This document shows positions 5,469 to 5,502 of a stretch of 5,502 bases of DNA, in pieces (within the stretch, counting starts at the first letter, position 1; every line of letters starts with the position of its first letter). The notes under the pieces are model-generated. The model was not told the origin of the DNA, did not search any database, and saw only the letters and a list, made by a program, of their open reading frames with translations. The stretch is from Actinomycetota bacterium (GTDB lineage Bacteria > Actinomycetota > Actinomycetes > S36-B12): positions 1 to 5,502 of the forward strand of contig VGBQ01000166.1 in NCBI GenBank assembly GCA_016870425.1, in the 5' to 3' direction. Made by a program: the position numbers and the translations under genes.

Positions 5469-5502
5469 TGACGCAGGGACGGTTCGGACCCAATGAGTGG
5501 CT
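5468..5502 (+). CDS. kgd: Start of a probable 2-oxoglutarate dehydrogenase/decarboxylase (Kgd/OdhA), cut by the window edge
   Basis: Only 11 codons are visible from GTG: VTQGRFGPNEW. The FGxNEW segment matches the N-terminus of the actinobacterial multifunctional 2-oxoglutarate decarboxylase/dehydrogenase E1 (Kgd, OdhA, SucA), whose proteins open with FGxNEWLVEEMY or similar. The full protein would be over 1,200 residues, acting in the TCA cycle with thiamine diphosphate. It starts 28 bases after mogA and seems to have its own leaderless promoter, so it is probably a separate housekeeping unit. The call rests on a very short match; the frame and start are more certain than the product. Confidence 0.65.
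   Translation, partial: MTQGRFGPNEW

Overview
The window looks like chromosomal DNA of a high-GC Gram-positive bacterium (Actinomycetota). The GC content is uniformly high. Four of the five plus-strand genes with a visible start use, by my choice, GTG. The last gene begins like the actinobacterial 2-oxoglutarate dehydrogenase/decarboxylase Kgd (OdhA) and appears to be leaderless. I cannot name a genus from the sequence alone.

Layout from left to right: (1) moaA, without its first codons, on the plus strand; (2) moaD on the minus strand, convergent with moaA, the two stop codons overlapping in a CTAG; (3) a short divergent intergenic region; (4) a tight plus-strand run of coxG, a CoxF/CoxI-type XdhC protein with a C-terminal YHS domain, coxD (MoxR AAA+ ATPase), coxE (VWA protein) and a mogA/moaB-type gene; (5) a 28-base gap holding a probable promoter; (6) the first 11 codons of a probable kgd. 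No IS elements, tRNAs, rRNAs, CRISPR arrays or intrinsic terminators were seen. The window is almost fully coding; the longest non-coding stretch is about 79 bases.

The theme is molybdenum cofactor biosynthesis plus maturation of a CO-dehydrogenase-type molybdenum hydroxylase. MoaA starts pterin synthesis, MoaD carries the sulfur for molybdopterin, and a MogA-type protein adenylylates molybdopterin. CoxD, CoxE and the XdhC/CoxF protein correspond to the trio that builds the sulfurated, copper-containing Mo active site in Oligotropha. CoxG is a membrane-anchored SRPBCC protein that links the enzyme to the membrane. The structural genes coxM, coxS and coxL are not in the window, and the flanking genes show they do not directly adjoin this cassette.

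The points most worth a second look are: the XdhC-YHS fusion, a candidate metal-delivery module for the Cu-S-Mo site; the 16-bp perfect palindrome formed because MoaA and MoaD both end in Gly-Gly-stop and share the CTAG; the maturation cassette without adjacent structural genes; and the leaderless promoter/start arrangement of the last gene.
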